64,000 nucleotides of DNA from an uncultured Winogradskyella sp. Lineage in GTDB: Bacteria > Bacteroidota > Bacteroidia > Flavobacteriales > Flavobacteriaceae. The notes beneath the pieces were generated by a model. It made no database searches. It was not told where the DNA came from and was given only the letters and a program-made list of their open reading frames with translations. Of this stretch, positions 36,775-45,765 are shown one piece after another. The stretch spans positions 310,001-374,000 of the forward strand of contig NZ_CANLYI010000002.1 of NCBI RefSeq assembly GCF_947495255.1. The letters are read 5' to 3'. Numbering within the stretch: position 1 is the first letter of the stretch; each line of letters begins with the position of its first letter. The translations under genes and the position numbers were made by a program.

Positions 36775-37395
36775 TTATTGAAAGTGAATACCACACTCTC
36801 TATTCAGTAGTGCTTTTATTGGGTCGAAGTAATCAACGTTCTTTTCTAATTGGTTCTCTACTATATAATCATCTAAGTCTTCATCACTCCAAAAGTAAAA
36901 TGGACTCACTTTTAGAATACCATCTTTACTAAAACTTAAAATATCTTTTTTGTCTCTGTACTCCGTTTGTCTTACTCTAATGTTAGTAAACCAGATATCT
37001 GGATTCTGCTCTTTTAAAGCACGCCTAAAAGGTTCTAGCTTTACAGTTTCAGAAAAAATATCATGGTTATCATCCTCTAAACTTGGCAATCCAATAGTTG
37101 CATCAATTTCTTCTTTACTAAGTAAGGATTGATATTTTAGAATATTAAGCTTATACTTTTCTATCAAATTATTAGCATGCTCATAAGTACTAGGTTCGTT
37201 GTAAAGCGTATCACACCAAACCACTCTAATATCATTTTCTAATTTTGATATTGTACTTAATAATACTGAAGAATATTTTCCAAAACTGGTAGTTACAATC
37301 TTATTATTGGACAACTTTAAAGCCCATTTTGCAATTTCAATTGGATTCTTCTCTCTTAACTTCTTATTCCAAACGTCTATATCTATGTCTATCAT
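36775..37395 (-). CDS. cysH: Phosphoadenosine/adenosine phosphosulfate reductase
   Basis: 206 residues from the ATG at 37395, whose ATGA overlap with the upstream stop favours it over another ATG nine bases earlier (37404). PP-loop ATPase-fold enzyme reducing (P)APS to sulfite: TTSFGKYSSVLL near the N-terminus, VVWCDTLYNEPSTYE, the arginine-rich RVRQTEYRDKKD segment and the C-terminal catalytic ECGIH motif. The extra Cys pair of plant-type APS reductases is not seen. PAPS versus APS preference cannot be read with confidence. Confidence 0.93.
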   Translation of the reverse strand: MIDIDIDVWNKKLREKNPIEIAKWALKLSNNKIVTTSFGKYSSVLLSTISKLENDIRVVWCDTLYNEPSTYEHANNLIEKYKLNILKYQSLLSKEEIDATIGLPSLEDDNHDIFSETVKLEPFRRALKEQNPDIWFTNIRVRQTEYRDKKDILSFSKDGILKVSPFYFWSDEDLDDYIVENQLEKNVDYFDPIKALLNRECGIHFQ

Positions 37396-37652
37396 TTTCC
37401 CCATTTTATATTAGTCCAAGCACGTTCATGAAAAAAGTAAAGTACCATTTTAGAGACTAGTTCTATTCCTCCAATAGAAAACGCTAATGCTAAAGTACCA
37501 GTGATCACATAGGATATAGTTACAGTAGCTAGTGTACCAACAACACGCCAACTAATTGTTTTTACAATACTTCTTTTTATGTTTTCTTGAGGTACAGAAG
37601 ACACTTGTGCCTCATTATCTATATTTAAATCTGTCTGTATTACACTTCCCAT
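37392..37652 (-). CDS. DUF2061 membrane protein
   Basis: 86 residues. A polar N-terminus of about 25 residues precedes two transmembrane segments (SWRVVGTLATVTISYVITGTLALAF and VSKMVLYFFHERAW), the DUF2061 pattern. This family commonly heads sulfate-assimilation operons in Bacteroidetes and could be involved in sulfate or sulfite handling, but no function is proven. First gene of the operon, directly after the palindrome and -7 element at 37680-37713. Confidence 0.9.
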   Translation of the reverse strand: MGSVIQTDLNIDNEAQVSSVPQENIKRSIVKTISWRVVGTLATVTISYVITGTLALAFSIGGIELVSKMVLYFFHERAWTNIKWGK

Positions 37653-37679
37653 AATATGCTATTAAATTATAAATACTTT

Positions 37680-37702
37680 TACCCTATAGATTTAGTAGGG
37701 TA
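37680..37702. promoter_or_regulatory. Palindromic candidate operator of the sulfur operon
   Basis: TACCCTA-N9-TAGGGTA, a perfect 7-bp inverted repeat with a TAGATTTAG centre, lies just downstream of the -7 element at 37706-37713, so it covers the predicted transcription start. This is the expected place for a repressor site. An Rrf2 regulator gene begins 126 bases away and is the natural candidate to bind it; that link is an inference. No second copy was found in the window. Confidence 0.65.
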
Positions 37703-37705
37703 TTG

Positions 37706-37713
37706 CAAACATA
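37706..37713 (-). promoter_or_regulatory. -7 promoter element of the sulfur operon (TATGTTTG)
   Basis: Exact TAnnTTTG match on the minus strand. Transcription should start near 37701, inside the palindrome and about 50 bases before the DUF2061 ATG. Confidence 0.6.
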
Positions 37714-37777
37714 TAAATTTATATTCCTTTAAGAGGTATATATTTCGAAAAAATTAACGTATAAAAATAAGAATCTG

Positions 37778-38188
37778 CTAATTAGATAAATCAGCTAAGG
37801 TGGTATTTCTAAAAATCTCTAAGGTATTATCTCGCACCTTAAGCATTAATTTATTCACTGCACAGACCTTCTCATCTGGGCAGTCTTCACATTTTTCATA
37901 AAAATTAAGGCTTACACAAGGCACCATTGCAATAGGTCCTTCTAACAATCGCATTACCGTTGTCATAGGAATATCTTTTGGGTCTTTTAACAAATAGTAA
38001 CCACCTCCTTTTCCTTTTTTAGAACCTAAAACACCATTTTTTCTTAAGGTTAAAAGGATACTTTCTAAAAATTTTTGAGAAATGTTTTCTGCTTTAGAAA
38101 TTGTAGAAATTTGAACAGGAGTCCGTTCTTCTTGTCTTGCCAAATGCACCAAGGCTTTTATTCCGTATTTTGTTTTCTTTGAAAGCAT
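37778..38188 (-). CDS. Rrf2-family transcriptional regulator
   Basis: 136 residues. Winged-helix N-terminus (KTKYGIKALVHLARQ, ISTISKAENISQKFLESILLTLRKNGVL, GSKKGKGGGYYL wing) and four cysteines, Cys91, Cys100, Cys103 and Cys109, in the usual Fe-S region of the family. It resembles IscR/CymR-type regulators. Divided from the sulfur operon by 126 bases including the palindrome, and pointing the same way, so it probably controls the reductase operon in response to sulfur or Fe-S status. Confidence 0.93.
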   Translation of the reverse strand: MLSKKTKYGIKALVHLARQEERTPVQISTISKAENISQKFLESILLTLRKNGVLGSKKGKGGGYYLLKDPKDIPMTTVMRLLEGPIAMVPCVSLNFYEKCEDCPDEKVCAVNKLMLKVRDNTLEIFRNTTLADLSN

Positions 38189-38361
38189 AATGTAAATCTA
38201 GTTATTTTTTTCAATACTAAGCTCAATCTTGTGACTAGCATTTTTAAATAGCTAACGGTATTAATTTACTCTTTTTTATTGTAATTCTTTTCTTCAAATA
38301 ATTCAAAAGTGAATTAAATCATAAAAAAAGTGAAATAAATATGGGTTCCATTTAATTTCTC

Positions 38362-38369
38362 TATTTTTG
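38362..38369 (+). promoter_or_regulatory. -7 promoter element of metK (TATTTTTG)
   Basis: Exact TAnnTTTG match 15 bases before the riboswitch stem, so the transcript would begin almost exactly at the riboswitch. Confidence 0.65.
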
Positions 38370-38383
38370 CACTATCAAAATTT

Positions 38384-38455
38384 AGAGGAAAAATTTGATC
38401 TGATTGCAACCTCTGACGCTGAATACTCAGCTGAAACAAAAAATGCTAAAGCAGT
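38384..38455 (+). promoter_or_regulatory. SAM-II-type riboswitch upstream of metK
   Basis: Stem P1 is AGAGG (38384-38388) with CCTCT (38410-38414). Loop L1 contains TTTGATCTGATTGCAA, very close to the conserved SAM-II loop, and GCTAAAGCAG (38445-38454) matches the 3' pseudoknot strand: CTG of L1 pairs with CAG and GC with GC. The linker L3 is about 30 nt instead of about 10 and contains a small hairpin GCTGA-ATAC-TCAGC (38418-38431). Gene context (metK, SAM synthesis) agrees. Remaining parts of 38189-38530: nothing recognisable before the promoter, and after it a 5-bp hairpin CCTAA-AAC-TTAGG (38514-38526) just before the ATG. Confidence 0.85.
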
Positions 38456-38530
38456 AAGTTTAGTACTTCTCTAGCGACCAAGCAATCTGAAATTTTCCGT
38501 AGATTAATTATAACCTAAAACTTAGGAATT

Positions 38531-39784
38531 ATGCCATATTTATTTACTTCAGAAAGTGTTTCTGAAGGACATCCAGACAAAGTAGCAGACCAAATTAGCG
38601 ATGCTTTAATTGATAATTTTTTAGCTTTTGACCCAGAATCAAAAGTGGCTTGCGAAACATTAGTAACTACAGGACAAGTTGTTTTAGCTGGTGAAGTAAA
38701 GTCTAACACCTATCTCGACGTACAGAAAATAGCAAGAGACACCATTAATAAAATTGGCTACACAAAAAGCGAATATATGTTTGATGGCAATTCTTGTGGT
38801 GTTTTTTCTGCAATACACGAACAATCTGAAGAGATTAACCGTGGTGTAGATAGAGCTACAAAAGAAGAACAAGGTGCTGGTGACCAAGGAATGATGTTTG
38901 GTTACGCAACTAATGAAACTGATAACTACATGCCTTTGGCTTTAGATTTATCACACAGAATTTTAGTTGAACTAGCTGAATTACGTCGCGAGAATAAAGA
39001 AATAAAGTATTTAAGACCCGATTCTAAAAGTCAGGTTACTATAGAATATAGTGATGACAATACACCTCAACGTATAGATTCTATTGTTGTTTCTACGCAA
39101 CATGACGAGTTTGATGCTGATGAAATTATGCTCGCTAAAATCAGAAAAGATATTGTTGAGATATTAATTCCGAGAGTTGTAGCAAAACTTCCAGAGCATA
39201 TTCAAGCTTTATTTAATGATGACATTAAGTATCATATAAATCCAACTGGGAAATTTGTAATTGGAGGACCGCATGGAGACACTGGTTTAACTGGTCGTAA
39301 AATTATTGTAGATACTTACGGTGGAAAAGGTGCACATGGTGGTGGCGCATTTTCTGGTAAAGACCCAAGTAAAGTAGACCGTAGTGCTGCCTATGCAACA
39401 AGACATATTGCAAAAAACTTAGTTGCGGCAGGTATCTGTGACGAAATTTTAGTACAAGTATCTTATGCTATTGGTGTTGTAGAACCTATGGCTATTTTTG
39501 TTGATACTTATGGAACTTGTCCTTTTAACTTAACAGATGGTGAAATAGCTAAAAAGGTTGAAAAACTATTTGATATGAGACCTGCTTTCATTGAAAAACG
39601 TTTAAAACTGCGCCAACCAATGTATAGCGAAACAGCTGCTTATGGTCATATGGGTAGACAACACGAAGTTGTAACTAAAACATTTCAACAACCAAATGGA
39701 GAATCTACAACTTTAGATGTAGAATTATTTACTTGGGAAAAATTAGATTATGTTGATAAAGTAAAAGCTGCCTTTGATATTTAA
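38531..39784 (+). CDS. metK: S-adenosylmethionine synthetase
   Basis: 417 residues. It makes SAM from methionine and ATP. N-terminal [19 protein letters not shown], the active-site loop region [24 protein letters not shown], and the [17 protein letters not shown]-loop-like motif are intact. It is about 25 residues longer than the E. coli enzyme because of an insertion around EYSDDNTPQ, as in other Bacteroidetes. Its control by a SAM-II-like riboswitch and proximity to cysteine genes link it to sulfur metabolism. Confidence 0.98.
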   Translation: MPYLFTSESVSEGHPDKVADQISDALIDNFLAFDPESKVACETLVTTGQVVLAGEVKSNTYLDVQKIARDTINKIGYTKSEYMFDGNSCGVFSAIHEQSEEINRGVDRATKEEQGAGDQGMMFGYATNETDNYMPLALDLSHRILVELAELRRENKEIKYLRPDSKSQVTIEYSDDNTPQRIDSIVVSTQHDEFDADEIMLAKIRKDIVEILIPRVVAKLPEHIQALFNDDIKYHINPTGKFVIGGPHGDTGLTGRKIIVDTYGGKGAHGGGAFSGKDPSKVDRSAAYATRHIAKNLVAAGICDEILVQVSYAIGVVEPMAIFVDTYGTCPFNLTDGEIAKKVEKLFDMRPAFIEKRLKLRQPMYSETAAYGHMGRQHEVVTKTFQQPNGESTTLDVELFTWEKLDYVDKVKAAFDI

Positions 39785-39816
39785 GAGATCTTTTAAAAGT
39801 TAAAATTATATAATCG

Positions 39817-39858
39817 AAAACACCCTAACTATTTAAATAGTTAGGGTGTTTTGTTTTT
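39817..39858. terminator. Bidirectional terminator between metK and the ABC/M1 gene
   Basis: A perfect 36-bp inverted repeat (39817-39834 with 39835-39852), AAAACACCCTAACTATTT against its complement, with T on both outer sides. It serves two convergent genes. Confidence 0.9.
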
Positions 39859-39874
39859 TACTACTTTTATATAA

Positions 39875-42800
39875 TTACTCTTCTAAACTTATACTTTTAA
39901 TATTGTCTTTATAAACACGATCTATTAATATATGTCTAGGGTCTATTGCTGCTTTTGCTGGCAAAGAATCTAGCTGCATTGTAATTGACGTACTTTCTTT
40001 ATTGAACTTTATGCGCTTTTGAGAAAACAACCTTTCTTCATCATCATCCATAAAGAAACCAACATCAATCCAGTCGTTAATATTGGCCTTGGTTTCATTA
40101 CCAAGACTATCTGATTTAATTTTTGAACTTTCAATTTCTAGAGTAACTTCATATTTACCATTATCCATTTTTTTATAATTAGCCTCTTTTAATCGGTTAT
40201 CATATAAGGTAATTTCTTTAAACCAATCCGTTATCAAGTATTTAAGTGAGTCTGGCACTTGTGGTTCTAAATGTCTTATAAAATCCAATGAAGTAGGATA
40301 AGGTGGCTTTTTATAACGATACTCTTCTAAGAAATTTTTCATGGCTAAATTCACTTTAGCTTCACCAATATAATCTTGTAAAGCGTATAAAATTACACTA
40401 CCCTTTCCGTAATGAATATACTGCTGATTCTCTACTTTGTATAGTGGCAATTCTTTTTCTCTTTCTCCACTTCGACCTCTTAAATAGCGATCATGATCGT
40501 ACTTTATAAATTCTCTCATTTTCATCGGATTCCCCGTCATATTCTTCATGGTCATTAATGATGAATATTCAGAAAAACTTTCGCTCATAAGCGTACTTCC
40601 TTGCATGTTTGCACCAATAACCTGATGTGCCCACCACTGATGTGCCATTTCATGAGCAATAACAGCATCTACAACATTGTTTTCTGTTTCATCTTCAAGA
40701 TTAATTATAAATCCTATAGCTTCAGAATAAGGCATTGTACCCGGAAAAGCCTGAGCAAAAGATGCATATCTTGGAAACTCAATAATTCTGCATTGTTTAT
40801 GAAAATATGGTCCAAAATTTTTGGTATAATATGCTAATGACCTTTCTACTGCATCTAGCATCATATCAACATTTTCAGGATGTTTTTCATCATAATAAAC
40901 TTCAATATCAATTCCATTCCATTTACGTTTTTTTAATTCGTAATCCGCAGACATAAAAGAGTAGAAATTTAAAGATGGTGTATCTGTTTTGTAATGGTAA
41001 TAATCTCTTCCATTTTCTTCCCATTTCTTAATTAAAGAGCCAGGAGCAATTGCCGTTTGTTCTTTTACAGTAGATATTATAGTTTCAACATTAATAAAAT
41101 CAGATTCACCGTTATTTATATAATTACGATTATGCAATTCACTAAGTTCACTAGACAATTCTGGTGTACGTTCTTTATGCTCTAAATCATATTTTTTACG
41201 TGTGTTATTATCTGAAATCTCATAATTTTCGTTATAACCCATTGTTGGTAATATATCTCCATTATTAAAGAATGTTCCATTCTTAACAATCATGGTATTC
41301 CCTCTACTGTTTTTAAATCCTTTGGTAATAAATTTATTATCTAATTTCATTACTATCGACTGTCCTGGCTGTAGCGGTTTACTCAATTTGTAAATGGTAT
41401 ATAGATAAGTACTGTCTTTGTAAACTGGTTTTGCATTAGGAATATTAAGTTTTGTATCCCAACCTTCTTTATTAAAAAAGTGAAGCGAATCAATTGCTTG
41501 GTTAGACTCATTAGTTAACTCAATATCTGCCTTAACATGTATATCCCTTTTATTAGGAAAAATGTCTATATAATATTTAGCATCTGTTACTTTAGGGTGT
41601 ACGGCTTCTTTATATTTTGAATATTTCTTTTCAAATTCTGCCATAAGTTGCTCTTCTGTATCATTAGATCGATACGGATTTAAAACTTGTGTATTGTAAT
41701 ACACAAAGCCAGCAACACCAAGCCAAATTATAGTAAGGACTGCAATGAAACCTCTATAACTTTTAGGAACTTCCTTTTTGGCTGTTTTTATACGACTTAA
41801 CAGTGAACTTTTAGAGCCACGATTCCATAATGCTCCTGCAATTAATAAGCCTATAACGGATAACAAAATCCAATAAAGATTAAACCACAAGGTGCTTTTT
41901 AAACCTGGTCCAAAACCATTCATATCTGAATAGAATACTGAAGAACCACCTCCAATATCTAACATATTAGAATTAATATCTAAAATACTCAGAATAATCT
42001 CCCAAACTAATAATATTAAAACAGAGATAAAGTAGCCGATATATTTATTACTAGATAAAACTTGAATCATTATCATAATACCTCCAAACACAATATACAA
42101 GGCAAAGTTCTCATAAAAGAAATCGAGTAAATACACGTCTAATTCAATACGTGTAAATCCATTTAGCAATTGATAGATTACACCTATTAGAATAAAAAAT
42201 AAATTCAATATTGAAGTCAAACAAACTAAAGACAATGCCTTAGCTGCCATAGAAATAAACGACGTATGTGCTGTTGCATCTATAACTTCATTAATTTTTG
42301 AATCTCTATCTCGCCAAATTAATTCACCACTAAAAAAGATAAGAATTATAATAGTAAATATATTGGTGCTACCTTTTATAGAATCAATCAACTTATAAGT
42401 TAACGGATAAGATTGCAAGCCCATAAACTCAAATCCTTGACTTAAATCAACTACTAAAATTATAATACAGAAGAGGAATAATATTTTGAAAGTTACACTC
42501 TTAACAATGCTTAAAAAGTTAGTATAAAAAAAGCTTTTAAACTGAATCCAATTTGTGGAAGCCTTAAATGTTGGATTCAAGTTTGGTAGCGCAAACACAG
42601 TTTCTTTATCGCTATTTTTAACCTTTTGTTTTTTTACTTTTTTATTTTTCGTTTTAAATGAAAAACTAAAATAAGATATCATTAAAATAATTGCTCCAAC
42701 TGCCGTCCATAGAAGTCTATTCTTAAAAAGCAAACCAGAAAACCCAGGACTAATAGTATTTTTCTCTATTGGTGTAAAATATTTAGTTTCTAAAAAGTAA

Positions 42801-43456
42801 GTGTTAATTCCAAATATATCTGAAAGTGCAGCTATGGTTTCGTTATCTACGTCAGACATTAGGGAACCAGACACTATATAGGCTACAATAATAACTAAGC
42901 CACCAACAAATGAAATAATAGTACTTTTCCACTTATTTGCCATCGCAAAAATCACTGATCCTGCTAAAAACATGTTGGGCAGAATAAATAATAAATAGTT
43001 ATTAATAAAAGTTTCGAGATAAAAATCACCAAAGCGTTCGGTATCCATCCATCCAAAAATAGAATTCATGTAAGTCCCTAAAAGCACCCCTATAAAAACA
43101 CCTAACAAGGGTAATGTTGAAACCACTAATGCTCCCAAAAAGCGTCCGAAAAAATAACCTGGTTTGCTTAAAGGTGTTGTAAATAATATTTCATTAAATT
43201 CATTATTATGATCTCGTAAAGCTGCATTATTAAAAAAAGCGACAGCCATTAATAGACTAAAAACACAAAATACAGTGACATGAATTGTGATTGTATATGG
43301 CGAATTGCGATAAACGTTACCAATTGCGCCACCAACTTGAACATTATCACTAACGGTAGCAAAGAATTCCATCAATGCCAATATGAAGATAAAAATATAC
43401 ACCATCGGTTGCTTAAGCGTATATTTTAATTCTGATAAAAAGAATGTTTTAAACAT
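39875..43456 (-). CDS. ABC transporter permease fused to M1-family aminopeptidase
   Basis: 1193 residues. The N-terminal half has about a dozen transmembrane helices arranged as two ABC-2-type permease units (from KQPMVYIFIFILALMEFF onward, with a second set near residue 320). From about residue 620 an exported domain follows, containing a gluzincin aminopeptidase with HEMAHQWWAH (His935, Glu936, His939) and a downstream Glu in LMSESFSEY. The ATPase gene lies 21 bases upstream. Probably exports or processes peptides in the periplasm; the substrate is unknown. Confidence 0.93.
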   Translation of the reverse strand: MFKTFFLSELKYTLKQPMVYIFIFILALMEFFATVSDNVQVGGAIGNVYRNSPYTITIHVTVFCVFSLLMAVAFFNNAALRDHNNEFNEILFTTPLSKPGYFFGRFLGALVVSTLPLLGVFIGVLLGTYMNSIFGWMDTERFGDFYLETFINNYLLFILPNMFLAGSVIFAMANKWKSTIISFVGGLVIIVAYIVSGSLMSDVDNETIAALSDIFGINTYFLETKYFTPIEKNTISPGFSGLLFKNRLLWTAVGAIILMISYFSFSFKTKNKKVKKQKVKNSDKETVFALPNLNPTFKASTNWIQFKSFFYTNFLSIVKSVTFKILFLFCIIILVVDLSQGFEFMGLQSYPLTYKLIDSIKGSTNIFTIIILIFFSGELIWRDRDSKINEVIDATAHTSFISMAAKALSLVCLTSILNLFFILIGVIYQLLNGFTRIELDVYLLDFFYENFALYIVFGGIMIMIQVLSSNKYIGYFISVLILLVWEIILSILDINSNMLDIGGGSSVFYSDMNGFGPGLKSTLWFNLYWILLSVIGLLIAGALWNRGSKSSLLSRIKTAKKEVPKSYRGFIAVLTIIWLGVAGFVYYNTQVLNPYRSNDTEEQLMAEFEKKYSKYKEAVHPKVTDAKYYIDIFPNKRDIHVKADIELTNESNQAIDSLHFFNKEGWDTKLNIPNAKPVYKDSTYLYTIYKLSKPLQPGQSIVMKLDNKFITKGFKNSRGNTMIVKNGTFFNNGDILPTMGYNENYEISDNNTRKKYDLEHKERTPELSSELSELHNRNYINNGESDFINVETIISTVKEQTAIAPGSLIKKWEENGRDYYHYKTDTPSLNFYSFMSADYELKKRKWNGIDIEVYYDEKHPENVDMMLDAVERSLAYYTKNFGPYFHKQCRIIEFPRYASFAQAFPGTMPYSEAIGFIINLEDETENNVVDAVIAHEMAHQWWAHQVIGANMQGSTLMSESFSEYSSLMTMKNMTGNPMKMREFIKYDHDRYLRGRSGEREKELPLYKVENQQYIHYGKGSVILYALQDYIGEAKVNLAMKNFLEEYRYKKPPYPTSLDFIRHLEPQVPDSLKYLITDWFKEITLYDNRLKEANYKKMDNGKYEVTLEIESSKIKSDSLGNETKANINDWIDVGFFMDDDEERLFSQKRIKFNKESTSITMQLDSLPAKAAIDPRHILIDRVYKDNIKSISLEE

Positions 43457-43477
43457 AATTAAAATGGTTAGATTAGA

Positions 43478-44362
43478 TTAAACAAGAACGTTTGATGTGT
43501 TTATTTTTGAAAAGAACACATCTTCTAAATTTGGAGCAACTTGCTCAAAACCATTTTGCGGATGCACTTCGCTAAATACATGTATCAATGGCTGTCCTCC
43601 TACCATTTTATTTGAAATCACCTTATAATCATTGGCATAATTTTGTAAATCTTCTCTACTTACAATTTTCCGGAATACTTTATTCTCTAGATCATCAATA
43701 GCAGATTGTGGTGAACCATGATAAACAATTTCCCCTAAATTCATTATTGCCATTTTGGTACACAACTCTCTAACATCATCTACAATATGTGTAGAAAGTA
43801 TGACTATTACCTCTTTACCTACATCTGCTAATAAATTATAAAAACGATTACGCTCTCCTGGATCTAAACCAGCAGTTGGCTCATCTACAATTATAAGTTT
43901 TGGGTTTCCTATTAAGGCTTGTGCAATACCTACACGCTGTTTCATTCCTCCAGAAAATCCTTTTACAGATTTGTTACGCTTTTCGTAGAGATTAACTTTA
44001 TCTAATAAATAATTTACTAATTCTTTGCGCTCCTTAGCATTTGTAATACCCTTTAAAATTGCTAAATGAGTTAATAATTGTTCTGCTGTAATTCGTGGAT
44101 ATACACCAAACTCTTGAGGTAAATAACCTAATACTTTTCGTAATTCGGCCGGATTGTTTAAAATATCAATATCATCTAATGTGGCAGTACCTGAATCAGC
44201 CTCTTGCAACGTAGCTAGGGTTCTCATTAAAGATGATTTCCCAGCTCCATTAGGGCCTAAAAGACCAAACATTCCATTTTTTAATTCAAGATTAACGTTA
44301 TCTAAAGCTTTTACACCATTAGGATATGTTTTAGATAAATTAGTGATTTTTAACGTACTCAT
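43478..44362 (-). CDS. ABC transporter ATP-binding protein (partner of permease/M1 fusion)
   Basis: 294 residues. Walker A GPNGAGKS (36-43), Q-loop, signature FSGGMKQRVGIA, Walker B LIIVDEPTAGLDP and switch His (LSTHIVDD). The C-terminal ~75 residues match the extension of ABC-2-type ATPases (DVFF near the end). It is followed directly by the permease/peptidase gene and must energise it. No promoter identified upstream of 44362. Confidence 0.94.
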   Translation of the reverse strand: MSTLKITNLSKTYPNGVKALDNVNLELKNGMFGLLGPNGAGKSSLMRTLATLQEADSGTATLDDIDILNNPAELRKVLGYLPQEFGVYPRITAEQLLTHLAILKGITNAKERKELVNYLLDKVNLYEKRNKSVKGFSGGMKQRVGIAQALIGNPKLIIVDEPTAGLDPGERNRFYNLLADVGKEVIVILSTHIVDDVRELCTKMAIMNLGEIVYHGSPQSAIDDLENKVFRKIVSREDLQNYANDYKVISNKMVGGQPLIHVFSEVHPQNGFEQVAPNLEDVFFSKINTSNVLV

Positions 44363-44545
44363 AAATGAAGATTTTTTGATTGATTAATTATAAATTAGAC
44401 GACTTATTCTGAAAAGCGTTACAGAAAATTCCCGTATTCTCCTTTAACAAGGTAGCTATTTATAAATAAAGACGTTAAAAATGGGCAAATAGTTGCCTAC
44501 CCAATTGAAAAATTGAGATTAGTATTTATAAAAAAGAATTATTTG

Positions 44546-45478
44546 TTATTTCTTCAAATACGTAATAAAAGAAAATGAATAAGCATGTTTTTCATCAGCA
44601 TCATGAGTTCTTCTACTAACTTCTTGCCATTTACTATCATCAATTTCCGGAAAAAATGTATCTGCATTTTCAAAGTCTGCGTGAACTCGAGTTATTTCGA
44701 GTTTATCAACCAAAGGCATTGCTTGTTTGTAGATTTCTCCGCCTCCAATTACAAAAGGTTGTTTATCAAATCTTGATGCATCAAGAGCATCTTCAAGAGA
44801 ATTTACAACTATTACGCCTTCTGGTACTTTATAATCTTTTTGTCTGGTAATGACAACGTGTGTTCTGTTTGGTAATGGTTTTGGGAAACTTTCAAATGTT
44901 TTACGTCCCATAATAATATGATGACCATTAGTTAAAGCCTTAAAATGTTTCAGATCATCACTTAAATGCCAAATTAACTTATTATCCTTACCTATAGCAT
45001 TGTTTTCGCCTGCAGCTACAATAATGGTTAACTCAGAAGTCTTTTTTTTTTCTAGTACTTTAGGGTTTTCTTTAACCTCAGTATAAGCTTGCGTTTGTGC
45101 TATTTTTGTCTCTTCTTTTAGAAAATTCTCTTTTAACTTATCTATTCTAACTTGTTGTTGGCTCACTAACTTATCTAACTGTTGCTTTTCCCAATTTTTA
45201 CCCATAAACTTATTAGTAATAAATACACTTATAAAATGGTAAATAAACAAAAACAACCATGCAAGTATGGCATACACAAACCAATCTACACCGGCAATTT
45301 TAAAGTTTTCACCAATACCCAAAACCGTGTTAGATAGTATTAAGAAAACTGCACCAATTAAGAAAATAACGAAATGAATATACAATCCCTTCTTTTGCTT
45401 AATACGTTTCTGAGCATTTTCTATCAGCTCTAATTGGTCTTTATCTATGGTTGAAACCGTCTTTTTTTTCCCGAACAT
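44546..45478 (-). CDS. 2TM-domain / dihydrofolate reductase fusion
   Basis: 310 residues. Residues about 34-52 and 66-88 are two transmembrane helices of a 2TM domain, followed by a coiled-coil-like linker (EKQQLDKLVSQQQVRIDKLKENF) and, from about residue 150, a complete dihydrofolate reductase: TIIVAAGENNAIG, WHLSDDLKHFK (catalytic acid), MGRKTFESF, NRTHVVITR and VIGGGEIYKQAM. The DHFR appears to be tethered to the membrane with the enzyme inside the cell. In relatives these are more often adjacent separate genes; here the frame is continuous. thyA lies 1.2 kb further on. Confidence 0.92.
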   Translation of the reverse strand: MFGKKKTVSTIDKDQLELIENAQKRIKQKKGLYIHFVIFLIGAVFLILSNTVLGIGENFKIAGVDWFVYAILAWLFLFIYHFISVFITNKFMGKNWEKQQLDKLVSQQQVRIDKLKENFLKEETKIAQTQAYTEVKENPKVLEKKKTSELTIIVAAGENNAIGKDNKLIWHLSDDLKHFKALTNGHHIIMGRKTFESFPKPLPNRTHVVITRQKDYKVPEGVIVVNSLEDALDASRFDKQPFVIGGGEIYKQAMPLVDKLEITRVHADFENADTFFPEIDDSKWQEVSRRTHDADEKHAYSFSFITYLKK

Positions 45479-45735
45479 AATGGTAATTTAATAAGATAAA
45501 TATACCTAAATTTTAAATAAATCAAGGTGGTAAATTTATGAGTTTCTATTATTAGCACTTTCGCAAACGATTTAGCTGAAAATCAGACACAAAGAAAAAA
45601 AATATTATGTTATTGATACACTAAAATATGACTTTAAAAATTACATTCTGTCATAAAAATCATTTACCATATTAAGAAAATGATAATTCTTTCGCCTTTA
45701 GACCTTTAATCGATTTTAATTACTCGATTCTTTTA

Positions 45736-45743
45736 TACTTTTG
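45736..45743 (+). promoter_or_regulatory. -7 promoter element (TACTTTTG)
   Basis: Exact TAnnTTTG match 23 bases before the CBM48 gene ATG. The rest of 45479-45735 is AT-rich with no gene or structure that I can support. Confidence 0.6.
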
Positions 45744-45765
45744 TAGTGTAATTAAATCAATTATT

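Noticed and set aside
38384..38455. S-box (SAM-I) riboswitch
   Set aside because: None of the SAM-I junction motifs are present; the loop and pseudoknot strand fit SAM-II.
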